Below are positions 43,953 through 52,117 of a DNA stretch of 64,000 nt, in pieces. Where the stretch lies: contig NZ_CP086322.1 in the NCBI RefSeq assembly GCF_023277745.1, forward strand, positions 1,116,001 through 1,180,000, written 5' to 3'. Each line of letters starts with the position of its first letter. The first letter of the stretch is position 1. Origin of the DNA: Streptomyces halobius. GTDB taxonomy: Bacteria; Actinomycetota; Actinomycetes; Streptomycetales; Streptomycetaceae. Made by a program: the position numbers and the translations under genes. The notes under the pieces were generated by a model that saw only the letters and a program-made list of their open reading frames with translations, was not told where the DNA came from and did no database searches.

Positions 43953-46900
43953 TCAGTCAGGGGCGTACCAGCCGATTTGGATGATGCGGGGGCGCTGCCG
44001 GGGAGTGACGAGTTGAGCCCGTCCGGGCGGCATGGCCATGGCCTTGGTGTTGGCTATCAGTGGTCCTTCGTCGGGTTCTCCGGACAGGATGATGCCGGTT
44101 GCTCCGAGTTCTTTGAGGCGTCGGGTGACGGGGTCGAAGGATGTGCGGGCTGCGCCGGCGGTGCTGCGGGCGATGATCACGCGGAGACCGATGTCTCGGG
44201 CGTAGGGAAGGTATTCGGTCAGCGCTTCGAGGGGGTTGCCAGACGGGAGGGCGACGAGGTCGTAGTCGTCGATGACGATGAAGATCTCGGGGCCGTGCCA
44301 CCAGTTGCGGGCACGCATCTGCTCGGCGGTGACCTCTCCGGTTGGCATCCGGGCCTGGAGGAGCGGGACGAGGCGGTTGAGGCCGTCTTCGAGGGATGCC
44401 GACGCGGGAGCGTAGTGCAGCACATGCTCCTCGGGGAGTTGGCCGTGCAGTGCGCGGCGGTAGTCGCCGACGATCGCCAGGGCTTCATGGGGCTGGTGTC
44501 GTTCGGCCAGGCGCTGGGCGAGCAGGCGGACAAGCGCGGTCTTCCCGGACTCGCTTTCCCCGTAGATGACGAGAAGCGGGTCGGTGTCGAAGGTGACGTA
44601 GACGGGTGCCAGGGCCGCTTCGTCGAGGCCCACGGCGAAGCCGAGATCGGGGGTTTCGCTTGCCTTGGGGAGGGCATCGGCGTGCAGCCGGTCCGGGAGC
44701 ATGCGTACAGGCGGGCACACCGGGCCGGACCAGTGGGACGCGATGGCTGCGATCAGCTCGGCGGAGCTCGCGGCGCTGTCTGTGTGCTCGTGGGGGACGT
44801 CGGGGCTGTCGGCGTGGGGGAGGGCTGCCACGTAGTGCAGTCCGCCGCGGGCGAGGCCGTGGCCGGGACGGTTCGCGGGGACGTTGCGGGCGCGTTTGCG
44901 GTCGTGCTCGGAATCGAGGGGATCGGCCATCCGCAGCTCCAGCCGGGTGCCGAGCTGGTCTTTGAGTGCGGGGCGGATCTCGTTGTAGCGGCCGGCGGCA
45001 AGGATGACGTGGATGCCGAAGGCGAGCCCGCGCACGGCCATGGCCTCGATGTCGGGGATCAGCTGCTCGTGCTCCCGTTTGAAGGCGCCCCAGCCATCGA
45101 TCACCAGGAAGACGTCCCCCCAGAGGTGTTCGGGGTAATGTCCCACGGCCCGCCGTCCCCGGTAGGTGCGGATGGAGTCGATGTGGTGGGCCCGGAAGAA
45201 CCCCTCCCGTTCATCGAGGATCTCCCGTATCTCGGCGACGGTCCGCCGCGCCTTGGCCCCATCCAGCCGGGAGGCGACGCCCCCGACATGCGGGAGCTCA
45301 GCGAGGGTGGACAGGCTGCCGCCGCCGAAGTCCAGGCAGTAGAACTGCACTTCGCGGGGCGTGTGCGTCAGGGCGAAGGACGTGACGAGGGTGCGCAGCA
45401 GGGTGGACTTGCCGGAGCGCGGGCCGCCGATGACCGCGGCGTGGCCCTGCGCGCCGGAAAAGTCGTAGTGGAGGATTTCTCGGCGCTGCTCGAAGGGCAC
45501 ATCGGCGATGCCGAGCGGGACGACCAGCGACATCTCCCGCCATTCGGCGGGGTGCAGGCCACGTTTGTCCGTAGTGGTGAGAGCGGGAAGCAGATCGCCG
45601 AGGGAAGGCGAATCGTCCAGCGGGGGCAGCCATACCTGCTGGACCGGCGGCCCCTGATCCCTCAGGCGCCCCACCAGGATGTCCAGGACCGAAGGCCCCG
45701 TACCGTCGTCTTCATGCGGGGGATTGTCATGGTCGGGAAGGGCCAAGCCGGGGTCGGCGAGGGCGGACTCGGCGGTGAACAGCACCGGTGAAAGGCCGTC
45801 TGGGCGCTCGGAGGCAGTGGTGCGCCGGGGGCGGTACGGGCCGGAGACGTACGCGGCCTTGAATTGCGTCGGAGCATCCGTCCCGTGGCTCAGGAGCCCG
45901 GCGCCCGGGACGTTGGGCAGGTGGAATGCGTCCGGGGAGCCGAGTGCGATCCGGGATTCTTCAGCGGAGAAGGTCCGCATCACTAGGCGGTAGGACAGGT
46001 AGGTGTCCAAGCCGCGCAGGCGGCCTTCTTCCACCCGCTGTGAGGCAAGCAGCAGGTGTACTCCGAGTGAGCGTCCGATGCGTCCGATCTGCAGGAACAT
46101 GTCGATGAATTCGGGCCTGGCCGTCAGCAGCTCGCTGAACTCGTCCAGGACGATCAGCAGGGTCGGCAACGGCTGAAGCGGGGCACCTGCTGCCCGCGCT
46201 CTTTCGTAGGCGCTGATGTTGGCGAAGTTGCCGCTGGCGCGGAGCAGTTCCTGACGGCGGAGGAGTTCGCCGGCGAGGGCGTCTTCCATCCGGTCGACGA
46301 GGGTGAGGTCCTCGGCGAGGTTGCTGATGAAGGCGGCTACGTGCGGCAGATCGGCAAGGCCGGCGAAGGTTGCTCCGCCCTTGAAGTCGGCCAGGATGAC
46401 ATTCAGCGTCTCGGAACTGTGGGTTGCGGCAAGGCCGAGGACCAGGGTGCGCAGCAGCTCGGACTTGCCGGACCCGGTAGCACCGACGCACAGGCCATGT
46501 GGCCCCATTCCTCCTTGCGACGCTTCCTTCAGGTCGAGGACGACGGGCTTGCCCTCTGCGTCGACCCCGACCGGTACGCGCAGGCGGTCTTGCAGGGCTC
46601 GCTGCGTCGAGGGGGGATCGAAGGTGGTGGGGTCGTCGATGCCCATCAGGTCGGTGAATCCGAGATTGCCCACGAGCGGGTCTTCGTCTTCGTCGTCGCT
46701 GGTCCTCAGGGGCGCCAGCACGCGAGCCAGTGCCGTGGCTTCGACTGCGGTCAGGGCATCCGGAATGCCGGTGTAGACGGAGCCGGCGTTGGAGATGAGG
46801 CTGAGGGCCTTCGGTTCGACAGCCAGGCCCGGCCGGCGATCTAGTCCGTGGGACCTGCGTGTGCGCGTGTGCGGCTGCTGCTCGGCGCCGGCGGTCGATT

Positions 46901-47939
46901 CGAGCTCGATGACGGTGACGCCCAGATATCCGTCGCGGTCGAAAGGCCAATGAAAGGTCGTCGTGGGATCGGGATCCACAAGGATCACCACGTGGGGTCG
47001 GTCCAGAAGGGGCTGGGCGTCCCCCTCCCATCCAGGACGTGTGGAGATGTACCCGTCGAGCCCCTCTTCGAGGGCATCGAAGGAGGGGTACATCAGCAGC
47101 CCGGGGCCACGCCGGTTGCCAGCACGGCCCTGGTCGGTGGGGCGGGCGTGCGGCAGCCACTTGATCCAGTCCCACTCCGCGGCCGTACCAGGAGCTGTGA
47201 CGACTGCGATCCACAGGTCGTCCGGCGAGTGCAGCGCTGCCAGCTGACAGACCACTGTCCGAGCGGTTGCCTGGACGGTGTCGGCATCGCCCCGGATCGT
47301 GAGCCGCGGGAACGCGCGCAGGGACAGCGCCAGGGGCAGCTCTTCGAGGTACTCGTACGCTTCTACGAAGCGTTGCAGGGCATGCGCGGACAGCGGCTCC
47401 CACTCCTCCGCGGGCCCGGCCTGCGGCACCATGAGCCGGGTCGCCAGGGTCTGTGGACCCAGCCCCACACGCACTTGGGCAAAATCGTCGTCCGTCGGCC
47501 GCCGCTCCCACAGTCTCTTGCGTTCAGCGACCACCGCCCACAGCTGCCCCGGCTCGGGGAACGTACGGCACTCGGCCAGGCGCTGAGCGCGTGCCGTCTC
47601 CCGCACCGCCTCGCGGGTACGGGCCAGGTACTTGAGGTAGTCCTGACGCGCCTCACGCACACCTGACGCGGCGCCACGCCGAGCACGCACGATCTGGACT
47701 ACGCCCATGGCCGCGGCGGAGCAGAGCATGATGCCGCCCATGATCTTCATGAACGGCGGTGAGCCAGGCAGGAAGAAATAGACCGCGCTGCTGCCCATGC
47801 CCATCATGGGCAGCAGCGTCAGAACAGCAGATTCGCCCTTGCCTTCCGGCAGTGTCGGCGGAGCCTTCAGCTGAAGCTCCGCCGTGGGGTAAGCAGGGGG
47901 CGTCGAGCGCGGCGGGCGCTTGATGATAACGGTTGCCAA
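43953..47939 (-). CDS. eccC: Type VII secretion ATPase EccC (EccCa-EccCb fused)
   Basis: Motor ATPase of an ESX secretion system, 1,328 aa. Two membrane helices near 35-58 and 65-85 anchor it. Three FtsK/SpoIIIE-type ATPase domains follow. The first is the best: Walker A GATGSGKS at 486-493, Walker B LIVLDE at 595-600. The second has GGPRSGKST at 838-846 and FLVIDGW. The third has GESESGKTA at 1127-1135 and FIVIDDY. The acidic Glu after Walker B Asp is present only in domain 1, as is common. TTG start 47939 lies 9 bp after the mycosin stop, so it is co-transcribed. In many actinobacteria EccC sits with EccB, EccD and EccE; none is seen here. Confidence 0.93.
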   Translation of the reverse strand: MATVIIKRPPRSTPPAYPTAELQLKAPPTLPEGKGESAVLTLLPMMGMGSSAVYFFLPGSPPFMKIMGGIMLCSAAAMGVVQIVRARRGAASGVREARQDYLKYLARTREAVRETARAQRLAECRTFPEPGQLWAVVAERKRLWERRPTDDDFAQVRVGLGPQTLATRLMVPQAGPAEEWEPLSAHALQRFVEAYEYLEELPLALSLRAFPRLTIRGDADTVQATARTVVCQLAALHSPDDLWIAVVTAPGTAAEWDWIKWLPHARPTDQGRAGNRRGPGLLMYPSFDALEEGLDGYISTRPGWEGDAQPLLDRPHVVILVDPDPTTTFHWPFDRDGYLGVTVIELESTAGAEQQPHTRTRRSHGLDRRPGLAVEPKALSLISNAGSVYTGIPDALTAVEATALARVLAPLRTSDDEDEDPLVGNLGFTDLMGIDDPTTFDPPSTQRALQDRLRVPVGVDAEGKPVVLDLKEASQGGMGPHGLCVGATGSGKSELLRTLVLGLAATHSSETLNVILADFKGGATFAGLADLPHVAAFISNLAEDLTLVDRMEDALAGELLRRQELLRASGNFANISAYERARAAGAPLQPLPTLLIVLDEFSELLTARPEFIDMFLQIGRIGRSLGVHLLLASQRVEEGRLRGLDTYLSYRLVMRTFSAEESRIALGSPDAFHLPNVPGAGLLSHGTDAPTQFKAAYVSGPYRPRRTTASERPDGLSPVLFTAESALADPGLALPDHDNPPHEDDGTGPSVLDILVGRLRDQGPPVQQVWLPPLDDSPSLGDLLPALTTTDKRGLHPAEWREMSLVVPLGIADVPFEQRREILHYDFSGAQGHAAVIGGPRSGKSTLLRTLVTSFALTHTPREVQFYCLDFGGGSLSTLAELPHVGGVASRLDGAKARRTVAEIREILDEREGFFRAHHIDSIRTYRGRRAVGHYPEHLWGDVFLVIDGWGAFKREHEQLIPDIEAMAVRGLAFGIHVILAAGRYNEIRPALKDQLGTRLELRMADPLDSEHDRKRARNVPANRPGHGLARGGLHYVAALPHADSPDVPHEHTDSAASSAELIAAIASHWSGPVCPPVRMLPDRLHADALPKASETPDLGFAVGLDEAALAPVYVTFDTDPLLVIYGESESGKTALVRLLAQRLAERHQPHEALAIVGDYRRALHGQLPEEHVLHYAPASASLEDGLNRLVPLLQARMPTGEVTAEQMRARNWWHGPEIFIVIDDYDLVALPSGNPLEALTEYLPYARDIGLRVIIARSTAGAARTSFDPVTRRLKELGATGIILSGEPDEGPLIANTKAMAMPPGRAQLVTPRQRPRIIQIGWYAPD

Positions 47940-47948
47940 CGGTCCCAG

Positions 47949-49175
47949 TTACTGCCGGAACGGAGGGCCGGGCTGCTGCTCGCCGAACGGAGAGGGCGGC
48001 GGCACGACGGGACGCCGACGCCGGACAACGACCACCGCCACCACGGCCAGAAACCCAAGCACCACTACGCCGACGACACCCCAAATGACATACGACAAAA
48101 GGTCCTTGCTGGAAGACGCGCCTGGATCGGCAGGGGACGAAGGATCAGCTGCCGCGTCGGGCGAGGAAGACGACGGAGCGGGCAGCGGACCGTTCTTCGA
48201 ACCGGCAGGAATGTCCTCGGTCAGGGCACTGTAGGGGCGGATGAAGCCATACCCGTAGTGTTTGTCTGGAAGCTTCGTACCCTTCAAGGACTTCGGCAAC
48301 TTGGCTGTCTTCACAAGGCGGTTGACGATTTGGCCGGCCGTGAGATCCGGGAACTTCGAACGGAGCAGCGCCGCAGCGGCTGATACGAAGGCTGTGGAAT
48401 CAGAGGTTCCCGAACCGGTCTGGTACTGATGGTTCAACCCCGCCGTGTAATTATCCACCCCTGGCGCTGCGAGCAAGTTGTTCGAACCATAGTTGGACTT
48501 TTCCCAGATCCTGCCTGACACGTCGACGGCACCCACCGAGACCACCCCTGGATAACTCGCAGGATAGTTCGGCTCGTCAACGCCGTCGTTCCCAGCCGCG
48601 GCGACCACGATGGCGTCCTTCTGGCGCGCATACTGAACAGCATCTTCTGTGTCTGGGTCTTTGAAGGAGGTGTCCCCTAGGGACAGGTTGATGACTGAGG
48701 CGCCGTGGTCAACGGCATAGCGGATGGCTTGTGCGATTTTTTTGGCAGATCGAAATTGCAGTTCGCCGTCCACGTTGACGCGCAGTGGCAGGATCTTCGC
48801 AGCGGGAGCAAGCCCTTTGATGCCTGCGACGTTGCCTGGCCCGTGTCCATGGCCTGCGATCAAGGAGGCCATGGCGGTGCCATGAAAATTGTCAGTTTCA
48901 CGGTCAGCCCGCCCGCTGCCCCAGAGGAAATCTTTGCCGGGCAGCACATTTCCTACGAGATCGGGATGGGTCCCGTCGACGCCAGTGTCGATGACGGCGA
49001 CGGTTACCCCCTGACCTTTCGATACCTTTTCAACTGAATTCGCATCGAACGCTGACAACGCCCACTGGTGATCGCGAATGGAATCCGCGGCCGCTGGGGG
49101 CGCTAGCTGCGCGAGGCTGACCACGCACAGCAGCGCTGCCCCACCTGCCGATCTCATCCATCGCTTGAGTGTCAC
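47949..49175 (-). CDS. mycP: Mycosin, ESX-associated subtilisin-like protease
   Basis: Membrane-anchored S8 serine protease of the mycosin type, needed for ESX function. Signal peptide residues 1-30. Catalytic Asp63 (VAVIDTGVD), His98 (NFHGTAMASL), oxyanion Asn196 (AAAGNDG) and Ser258 (GSGTSDSTAFVS); the usual GTSxAxP is varied. A Pro/Ser/Asp-rich linker and one C-terminal membrane helix (about 355-385) end with a short basic, Pro-rich tail. The GTG start overlaps the upstream stop (GTGA at 49172-49175), so it is coupled to the WXG-type gene before it. Confidence 0.92.
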   Translation of the reverse strand: MTLKRWMRSAGGAALLCVVSLAQLAPPAAADSIRDHQWALSAFDANSVEKVSKGQGVTVAVIDTGVDGTHPDLVGNVLPGKDFLWGSGRADRETDNFHGTAMASLIAGHGHGPGNVAGIKGLAPAAKILPLRVNVDGELQFRSAKKIAQAIRYAVDHGASVINLSLGDTSFKDPDTEDAVQYARQKDAIVVAAAGNDGVDEPNYPASYPGVVSVGAVDVSGRIWEKSNYGSNNLLAAPGVDNYTAGLNHQYQTGSGTSDSTAFVSAAAALLRSKFPDLTAGQIVNRLVKTAKLPKSLKGTKLPDKHYGYGFIRPYSALTEDIPAGSKNGPLPAPSSSSPDAAADPSSPADPGASSSKDLLSYVIWGVVGVVVLGFLAVVAVVVVRRRRPVVPPPSPFGEQQPGPPFRQ

Positions 49176-50791
49176 GCCTTGCCGCTTCCTTCCGAACTGT
49201 CCGGCCCTGGCTCGGGGCTTCGCTGTTCTGGCACCTCAGTGTCGTCGTTCCCCTGAGAAGCCGACGCACCGACGACTCCGGGCACAACGTCGCGCTGCGA
49301 AACCCACGTGTCCTCATCCTCGACCAAGTAGTCGGGACGCGACGACTGCTTCTTCTTCTCCTCGCGGGCCGATCGCCCGCCAGGCGGCGGCACGGCCATC
49401 GGCCCCCGAGCGCGAGACGCTCCTTCCGGACCGCTGTTCAAAGCGCCGCCGCGGCTGCGATGCAGACCGGAGCCGCCTTGCGCGCCCCGCCCCGGAACTG
49501 CGGGCTTGCTTGGCTCTCCGACGACACCGCCAGGCCGTCGGGCGAACCCTCCCTGACGGCCACGCGTTCCGCCCTTGCCAGACGAACCCGGACCACCGGC
49601 GCCGCCGATTGGCGGTCGACCTGTCTGACCTGGTTGGCCGGGGGCGCCTGGCACTGCGGACTTTCCTGAACCTGCGCGGCCCCCCGGAGGCGTGCTCGGA
49701 ACGCCCGGTGTGCCGGGGCGTGGCGTTCTGCCACCCAGTGGACCGCGGCCGCCGATCGGCGGCTGAGCACCAGGAGGCATAACTGGCCCACCAGGGCCCG
49801 AACCGAAATCGCCGGGATTCCTGCCGATTACCGCGCCGCCAGGGCCTGCGCCGGGAGGATTGGTGGGGTTGGGCACACCGCCACGCACCCCGTCCAACGC
49901 CGTACCAGGAAGCGGTGCCTTCGGCGCGGAAGGACGTGTTCCAGGTCCGGCAGAACCGTCCGCAGCGCCGCCCGACCGCCCGGAGCGTGGGGAAGTAACT
50001 CCGCCATCCGCAGACGACGAACCGCGAGCTGCCCTCCGACCTCCTGAAACCGGCCCGGTATTCCGGGGACTCGCCACAACTGGAAACATGGCAGCTGCCA
50101 CATCCGGCGGCGGCACCGTCGTGTCCGGCGCAGCGACAGGCTCACCTGGGTTGGTCTTCCCCGGTCCCCGCATGGTTTGTGCCTTGACGTTGTACGACGC
50201 CCCGAGCTTCTCCATGTGCGCGGCTGCCTGCAAGGCGATCTCCCGCCCACGGGAGAGCGTGTCGGCATGCTTCGCCTGTGCCTCGGAAGCGCTCATCCCC
50301 TTGGCAATGTCGCGCTTCAGCCCGGTGTCGTCACGGCCGCTGACCCAATCCTCCGCCTTGTCCCATCCATCTTTCAGGCCCGAGATTGTCGCCCCGAGAA
50401 CGTTCCCGGACTTGCGCTCGCTTTCGGTGTCCTGCAGGGCTGTGACAGCCCTTTGGGCTTCTCGAAGGTCGATCGCGGCAGCCTTCAGCGTGTGCGACGT
50501 GTTCTTCGCGTATAGAGAGCCGTTCTTGAGGCTCGTGCTCAAGGTCTTGGCCCGCGCAGCGAAAGCATCCGCAGCGGCTCCGTGCCAGTACTCCAGGACA
50601 TCTGCCACGGCCTTGTCCAGCAGATCCCGCACACTTCCGTCCGGCGCATCACCGGCCAGCTGATCATGTACGTTCATCCAATGGTCGGCGATTTCATCGA
50701 CCTTGTCCGGCTGCGCGTCGCGCACCATCGCCTTCAGCGACTCAAGCGTATGACTTGAAAAGTCGGTGCTGTGCCCGCCCCCGCTACCCAT
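49172..50791 (-). CDS. WXG-motif protein with long Gly/Pro-rich tail (ESX substrate-like)
   Basis: A 539-aa protein. The first about 190 residues are helical and carry a Trp-x-Gly turn (EYWHGAAADAF, Trp69-Gly71), like WXG100/PPE-type proteins handled by ESX machines. The remaining about 340 residues are a low-complexity Gly/Pro/Arg-rich region with many PGG, GGRG and APG repeats, probably disordered. It ends with a Glu/Ser/Asp-rich tail. It lies between the WXG100-like gene and mycosin in one reverse-strand operon. It is likely a secreted substrate or surface component. Confidence 0.75.
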   Translation of the reverse strand: MGSGGGHSTDFSSHTLESLKAMVRDAQPDKVDEIADHWMNVHDQLAGDAPDGSVRDLLDKAVADVLEYWHGAAADAFAARAKTLSTSLKNGSLYAKNTSHTLKAAAIDLREAQRAVTALQDTESERKSGNVLGATISGLKDGWDKAEDWVSGRDDTGLKRDIAKGMSASEAQAKHADTLSRGREIALQAAAHMEKLGASYNVKAQTMRGPGKTNPGEPVAAPDTTVPPPDVAAAMFPVVASPRNTGPVSGGRRAARGSSSADGGVTSPRSGRSGGAADGSAGPGTRPSAPKAPLPGTALDGVRGGVPNPTNPPGAGPGGAVIGRNPGDFGSGPGGPVMPPGAQPPIGGRGPLGGRTPRPGTPGVPSTPPGGRAGSGKSAVPGAPGQPGQTGRPPIGGAGGPGSSGKGGTRGRQGGFARRPGGVVGEPSKPAVPGRGAQGGSGLHRSRGGALNSGPEGASRARGPMAVPPPGGRSAREEKKKQSSRPDYLVEDEDTWVSQRDVVPGVVGASASQGNDDTEVPEQRSPEPGPDSSEGSGKA

Positions 50792-50841
50792 CTCAATCCT
50801 CCCCCTTGCGCCGACTCACCTACGCGAGACAGTAATTCACC

Positions 50842-51150
50842 TCAGCGCATAGATTCGCGGACCTCTTGCTCGCGACTGTCGTAGTCATCATGCGCGGTCT
50901 TCGTGTTCTTGCCGGCCTCGGCGATCATCTGCTTCAGCTCGGTGACCATGCCGGCGATCTGCTGCTTCATCGTGCCATGCGCATTCCGCAGCCCAGCCTC
51001 TTCGTCGAAGCGCTGCCCGAGGTAGCCCTCCGGCAGCTCCGTTTTGTACTCCGCGGTTGCTCCGACCCCGTCCATCGTGTCCACAAGCGCGTTGAGCCGC
51101 GTGATGACCTGTTGCAGTGCGCTCAGGTCGACTTGATATTCCTTGGCCAT
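50842..51150 (-). CDS. WXG100-like small protein
   Basis: A 102-aa helical hairpin of WXG100 size. The central turn is PEGYLGQRF instead of the canonical WxG. The C-terminus has Y-x-x-x-E (YDSRE, Tyr90-Glu94), the ESX export signal. GGGGGAG lies before the ATG (51150). It is the first gene of the reverse-strand ESX unit, divergent from the WXG-type gene at 51596, with the tandem repeat between. It probably forms a heterodimer with a partner. Confidence 0.75.
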   Translation of the reverse strand: MAKEYQVDLSALQQVITRLNALVDTMDGVGATAEYKTELPEGYLGQRFDEEAGLRNAHGTMKQQIAGMVTELKQMIAEAGKNTKTAHDDYDSREQEVRESMR

Positions 51151-51320
51151 CTGTATCTCCCCCCGGTGTCGCACAAGTGCTGCGCCTGGCGCCTGACGCC
51201 ACAGCGGACCATGTAACCCTCCAGTAGAAGCCCAGGTCAACCGGCTTCCCGATGGCGGGCACTGCTTCGCAGATCTGTCCTGAACGCGACGCTGATCTGG
51301 CTGATGCGAGACGCGGGAAG

Positions 51321-51372
51321 TCGGCCCACGTGCGAAATCCGGGTGTTCGGCCCACGTGCGAAATCCGGGTGT
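51321..51372. repeat. Perfect tandem repeat 2 x 26 bp in the ESX control region
   Basis: A 26-bp unit, TCGGCCCACGTGCGAAATCC plus GGGTGT, occurs at 51321-51346 and immediately again at 51347-51372 without a mismatch. Each holds the palindrome CACGTG. It lies between the two divergent ESX transcription units (starts at 51150 and 51596), so an operator for a dimeric regulator is the natural reading. A chance tandem duplication is also possible. Confidence 0.6.
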
Positions 51373-51595
51373 ACAGGGTGGTGGTGTACAGCTTAATCGT
51401 GGCCTTGGAGGAAGTGCGGCTCGCCTCGCGTCGCGGCCGACCGTCTTCGGCGGTGCATCCACCGATGTCCCTCGCCCTCATCTGGGCAGCTCGGCCCCAG
51501 GTTGAAACAAACCGCTCCGCCAATTTGTCGTGGCCCGTGCAGCGCCATACCCTGGTTGGGTTTGTGTTCGATGGCACCACCATGGGGGGACGTGC

Positions 51596-52096
51596 ATGAG
51601 CTACGACCAGGACTGGGACCGCCAGCTCAACCCTTTCCGCTATAAGGCCGACGGCACGCTGACTGATGCTGCCAAGGAACAGAATGTCGCCATGCAGCTC
51701 AATTCCGCCAACGGGAGTGGCGCATCGGGCGGGGCCAAGACGTCACCCGGGAGCGGCACGGGGACGACACGCATTGAGGAACCGGCATCGCTGAAGCGAG
51801 CAGCACGGGGTGCCAGTGAACTTGCCGGTGACATCAAGACCACCGGGTCGCGGGCGGAGGATTCCACACGGACTGCCGCTCGCGCGCTGAAAGGGGACTC
51901 GTGGAACGGCTCGCTGGGGGCTGCCATGGACCACGTGGTCGAGACGTGGCACAGCCAGACCGCTGCCTTGGTCAGCAGATGCCGTTCGCTCCATGACAGA
52001 TGCGCCGCCACTGCGGACAACTACACGCAGGCTGAGACGGCCAATGCGCAGGCGATGGGTTCACTGCGTTCCGCCGAATCCGGCCGCTTCGGGTAA
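51596..52096 (+). CDS. WXG-type ESX protein
   Basis: A 166-aa protein. The N-terminal about 60 residues are Gly/Ser-rich and probably disordered. Residues about 65-160 are helical, with SWNGSLG (Trp103-Gly105) at the turn of a WXG hairpin. The GGGGGGA ribosome site precedes the ATG at 51596. It stands 21 bp before the large WXG-type gene at 52118 on the same strand and begins the forward ESX unit. Confidence 0.75.
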   Translation: MSYDQDWDRQLNPFRYKADGTLTDAAKEQNVAMQLNSANGSGASGGAKTSPGSGTGTTRIEEPASLKRAARGASELAGDIKTTGSRAEDSTRTAARALKGDSWNGSLGAAMDHVVETWHSQTAALVSRCRSLHDRCAATADNYTQAETANAQAMGSLRSAESGRFG

Positions 52097-52117
52097 GCCG
52101 ACACGGAAGGTCCAGCA

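Noticed and set aside
43905..45791. A 628-codon plus-strand frame
   Set aside because: Antisense to EccC; Gly/Val-rich shadow without start signals.
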